The translations under genes were made by a program, and so were the position numbers. The notes below the pieces were generated by a model. It had not been told where the DNA came from. It made no database searches and saw nothing but the letters and a program-made list of their open reading frames with translations. This document shows positions 5,486 through 7,511 of a stretch of 7,511 nucleotides of DNA, one piece after another; position 1 is the stretch's first letter; every line of letters starts with the position of its first letter. This stretch comes from Methanobacteriota archaeon (GTDB lineage: Archaea; Thermoplasmatota; Thermoplasmata; RBG-16-68-12), in assembly GCA_005878515.1 (NCBI GenBank), contig VBLZ01000182.1:1-7511 (forward strand). Reading direction: 5' to 3'.

Positions 5486-7511
5486 GCACTCACCCGCGCT
5501 GCCGGTGCCGCTTCGATTCGCACGAGGGCGTTGTAGTCGGGCATCTCGCACTGCGGATCGACGATCCCGCGACGGATCAAGACGTTGCCTTCCGGCCAGT
5601 ACATCTGCACGTTCCGCGGCCGGATCGGCGCGATGTGCACGTGCCCCCGATACGAGCCAAGGTCGTTCGAGATGAGGACCTCGTCGTCGTCGGTCACGCC
5701 CAACGCCTTCGCGTCCTCTGCGGACATGAGGACGTCGCTGCGACGCGCGCCGAGCAGGAAGTCGACCTCCCCATGGATCATCGAGTTGAACTGCTTCCCG
5801 CGGCGCGTGCTGAGCAGGAATTGTCCGGGCGGGATGTCCGCGTCGGGCAAGTTGACGATTGAGAAGCGCGCTCGTCCGTCGGGCATCGGGAAGGTCCCGC
5901 CCTCGCAGAGTCGCGGACCGCCATACTGGAACGCATCTCCTTTTGCCCGGAGCTTCTCGATTCCTTCGTACGTCGGGATGGCCTTCGCGATTTCCTTGCG
6001 GATCGCCGGGGCGTCTTCGAAGTGGATCAGATGCGCGGAGTCGGGGAGCGCTCGCTCGGCGAGGTCCATGAAGATTTCCCACTCCGCCCGGCTCTCGCCG
6101 ATCCGACGACCCGGGATCTCCGGGGAGAAGTAGACCCGTCGTTCCGTCGACGTCTCCGTGCCCCCGCCGCGCTGCTCGTACCGAGTCTGGGCGGGGAACA
6201 GCAGGACCGTTTCGGCCGGATCGACGAGCATCTGACTCGTGAGGACGAGATCCTGGTGGATCCGCAGCGGGATGCGTCCGAGGGCGGCGCGCACATAGTC
6301 CGGTTCCGGGAGCGTCTCGAGGAAGTTGCCGCCCGCGAGATAGAGGACGTCGAGGCGGCGTTCGTGGGCCGCGTCGATCATCCCGACCGCCGTCATGCCG
6401 GCCATCGTCGGAGGTCGGAAGCCCCACAGCTTCGCGAAGCGATCCGCGCTCTCATCGTCAACGGGGAAGCCGAGGCCGTACGCCGCGGGCTGCGCTCCCA
6501 TCTCGGAGCCCCCCTGGACGCCGCTATGGCCTCGGATCGGCATCAGGCCGCACTTCGCTCGTCCGACGATTCCGCGCGCGAGCCCGAGGTTCACGATCGC
6601 CTTGACGTTGTCGACCCCGAACCGATGGTGGGTGATGCCCATGCTCCAGACGAAGATCGCGGTTTTGGCCTCGTGGTACGTCCGAGCGAAGTCGAGCATC
6701 CGATCCTTCGAGACGCCCGCTTGCCGTTCGAGCTCCTCCCAGGTTTGCGACAAGACCTCCACGCGGACCGGATAGAAGCCCGTCGTGTGTTTCTCGATGA
6801 AGTCTTCGTCGATCCAGCGGTTTTCGATGAGGTGCCTCAGGACGCCATTGATGAATGCGATGTCGCCTCCCGTGTGGATGGTGAAGAACTCGTCCGCGAA
6901 GCGGGTGCCGAACAGCGCGCTTCCCGGTACAGAGGGGACCCAGTACCGTTCAAGCCCAGGCTCGCGCATCGGATTCACGACGGCGACCTTCGTGCCCTGT
7001 TTCTTCGCGTAATACAGATACTTCGTCGTCACGGGCTGGTTGTTCGGGACGTCGGATCCGAAGAACACGATCAGGTCGCTCCCGATCCAATCGGAGTACG
7101 AACAGGTGGAGGCCGCGACGCCGATAGTTTCCTTCAGACCCGTCGTACTCGGCGAATGACACGGCCGGCTGGAATTGTCGATGTGGTTCGTGCCGAGGAA
7201 GCGCGCCGCTTTGTTGGCGACGTAGTACGATTCGTTCGTCATCCCGCGGGATGTGATGAAGAACGCGAGCCGGTCCGGGCTCGTGGCTCGGATCTGTTGA
7301 GCCGCAAATTGAAACGCGTCGTCCCAGGAGATCCGACGGAACCCGCGGTCCCCTCGATGACGGATCATCGGGTACGGCAGCCGGCCGAGCTCCCGAAGCT
7401 CCCTCGAGGATTTCGAACGTAACTCCTTCACATCCTCGAGACGCCGGACGCGCAGGGGTCCCATCGTGTTCAGCGGGAGGAGATCGAGTCGAACGGTGCA
7501 CAGATGGATGC
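5482..7511 (-). CDS. FdhF/YdeP-type molybdopterin oxidoreductase, alpha subunit (5' end beyond right edge)
   Basis: The last 675 residues of a molybdopterin oxidoreductase close to the YdeP branch of formate dehydrogenase H-like enzymes; E. coli YdeP is about 760 residues, so roughly 80-120 residues are probably missing. The frame is open to the window edge and reads IHLCTVRLDLLPLNT before the Met at 7464. That segment looks coding, so the Met is treated as internal. Numbering from that Met: the metal-ligand region SSRPCHSPSTTGL at 98-110 has Cys102 where FdhF has selenocysteine, followed by His103. VVNPMREPGLERY at 162-174, GDIAFINGVLRHLIE at 200-214, the RGHSGVQGGSEMG segment at 311-323 with Arg311 equivalent to the FdhF active-site Arg, and YLAGGNFLETLP at 375-386 follow. 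A molybdopterin dinucleotide-binding domain occupies about 546-655. No selenocysteine TGA is needed. Whether the missing N-terminus carries an iron-sulfur cluster cannot be seen. It overlaps fdhD by 4 bases, implying a formate-dehydrogenase-like cofactor maturation. The substrate is unproven, since YdeP itself is not well defined biochemically. Confidence 0.93.
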   Translation of the reverse strand, partial: IHLCTVRLDLLPLNTMGPLRVRRLEDVKELRSKSSRELRELGRLPYPMIRHRGDRGFRRISWDDAFQFAAQQIRATSPDRLAFFITSRGMTNESYYVANKAARFLGTNHIDNSSRPCHSPSTTGLKETIGVAASTCSYSDWIGSDLIVFFGSDVPNNQPVTTKYLYYAKKQGTKVAVVNPMREPGLERYWVPSVPGSALFGTRFADEFFTIHTGGDIAFINGVLRHLIENRWIDEDFIEKHTTGFYPVRVEVLSQTWEELERQAGVSKDRMLDFARTYHEAKTAIFVWSMGITHHRFGVDNVKAIVNLGLARGIVGRAKCGLMPIRGHSGVQGGSEMGAQPAAYGLGFPVDDESADRFAKLWGFRPPTMAGMTAVGMIDAAHERRLDVLYLAGGNFLETLPEPDYVRAALGRIPLRIHQDLVLTSQMLVDPAETVLLFPAQTRYEQRGGGTETSTERRVYFSPEIPGRRIGESRAEWEIFMDLAERALPDSAHLIHFEDAPAIRKEIAKAIPTYEGIEKLRAKGDAFQYGGPRLCEGGTFPMPDGRARFSIVNLPDADIPPGQFLLSTRRGKQFNSMIHGEVDFLLGARRSDVLMSAEDAKALGVTDDDEVLISNDLGSYRGHVHIAPIRPRNVQMYWPEGNVLIRRGIVDPQCEMPDYNALVRIEAAPAARVSA
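5490..5494 (-). promoter_or_regulatory. Shine-Dalgarno site of fdhD
   Basis: GGTGA on the minus strand lies four bases upstream of the fdhD GTG start, inside the last codons of the oxidoreductase gene. It is complementary to the UCACC of the 16S rRNA 3' end. It supports choosing the GTG at 5485 over the long open extension upstream, and over the later ATG within EEPMEIRV. Confidence 0.5.

Noticed and set aside
4295..5536. Plus-strand open frame of 413 codons spanning the fdhD region
   Set aside because: Antisense to fdhD and to the starts and ends of its neighbours, across the intergenic gap; no motif.
5486..6427. Apparent N-terminal extension of fdhD giving a 603-residue protein
   Set aside because: The extra 314 codons lie in a second frame within the oxidoreductase gene and encode low-complexity Arg- and Pro-rich sequence. 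The GTGA overlap with a GGTGA site marks the real start.
6022..7422. Plus-strand open frame of 466 codons
   Set aside because: Antisense to the molybdopterin oxidoreductase, Arg- and Asp-rich with no domain features; such frames are expected opposite GC-rich genes.

Overview
The window is a compact, GC-rich stretch in which every supported gene lies on the minus strand, so transcription runs from high to low coordinates. It looks archaeal, most plausibly a GC-rich member of the Thermoplasmatota or a related euryarchaeal lineage. Three signs support this: a TATA-like box A (TTTATTA) sits about 27 bases upstream of a tRNA gene, the tRNA does not encode its CCA end, and bacterial -10/-35 promoters and T-rich hairpin terminators are not evident. 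The domain-level call is an inference of moderate strength, and the finer taxonomy is weaker.

In transcription order, the right edge carries a 5'-truncated molybdopterin oxidoreductase of the FdhF/YdeP type (5482-7511). It overlaps by 4 bases with fdhD (4616-5485), the sulfurtransferase that activates the molybdenum or tungsten cofactor of formate-dehydrogenase-like enzymes. After a 76-base gap comes a saccharopine-dehydrogenase-like NAD(P) oxidoreductase (3355-4539), followed 31 bases later by a P1-family (DmpA/NylC-like) self-processing aminopeptidase (2310-3323). These two could share a transcript and act on an amino acid or peptide conjugate, but no substrate can be read from the sequence.

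A tRNA-Arg(UCU) gene with its own box A promoter follows (2153-2227). The left part of the window (1-1952) is one uninterrupted minus-strand frame of 650 codons running off the left edge. It encodes a multidomain protein with an N-terminal AAA+-type ATPase, a central TolB-like (FlgO-like) domain and a C-terminal array of TPR repeats. This fusion is the most unusual object in the window. It lies on the 3' side of the tRNA, and the few lines counted by hand have a lower GC content than lines from the other genes.

No CRISPR array, insertion sequence, integrase, origin or large repeat was seen. Many long open frames on the plus strand are antisense shadows caused by the high GC content.
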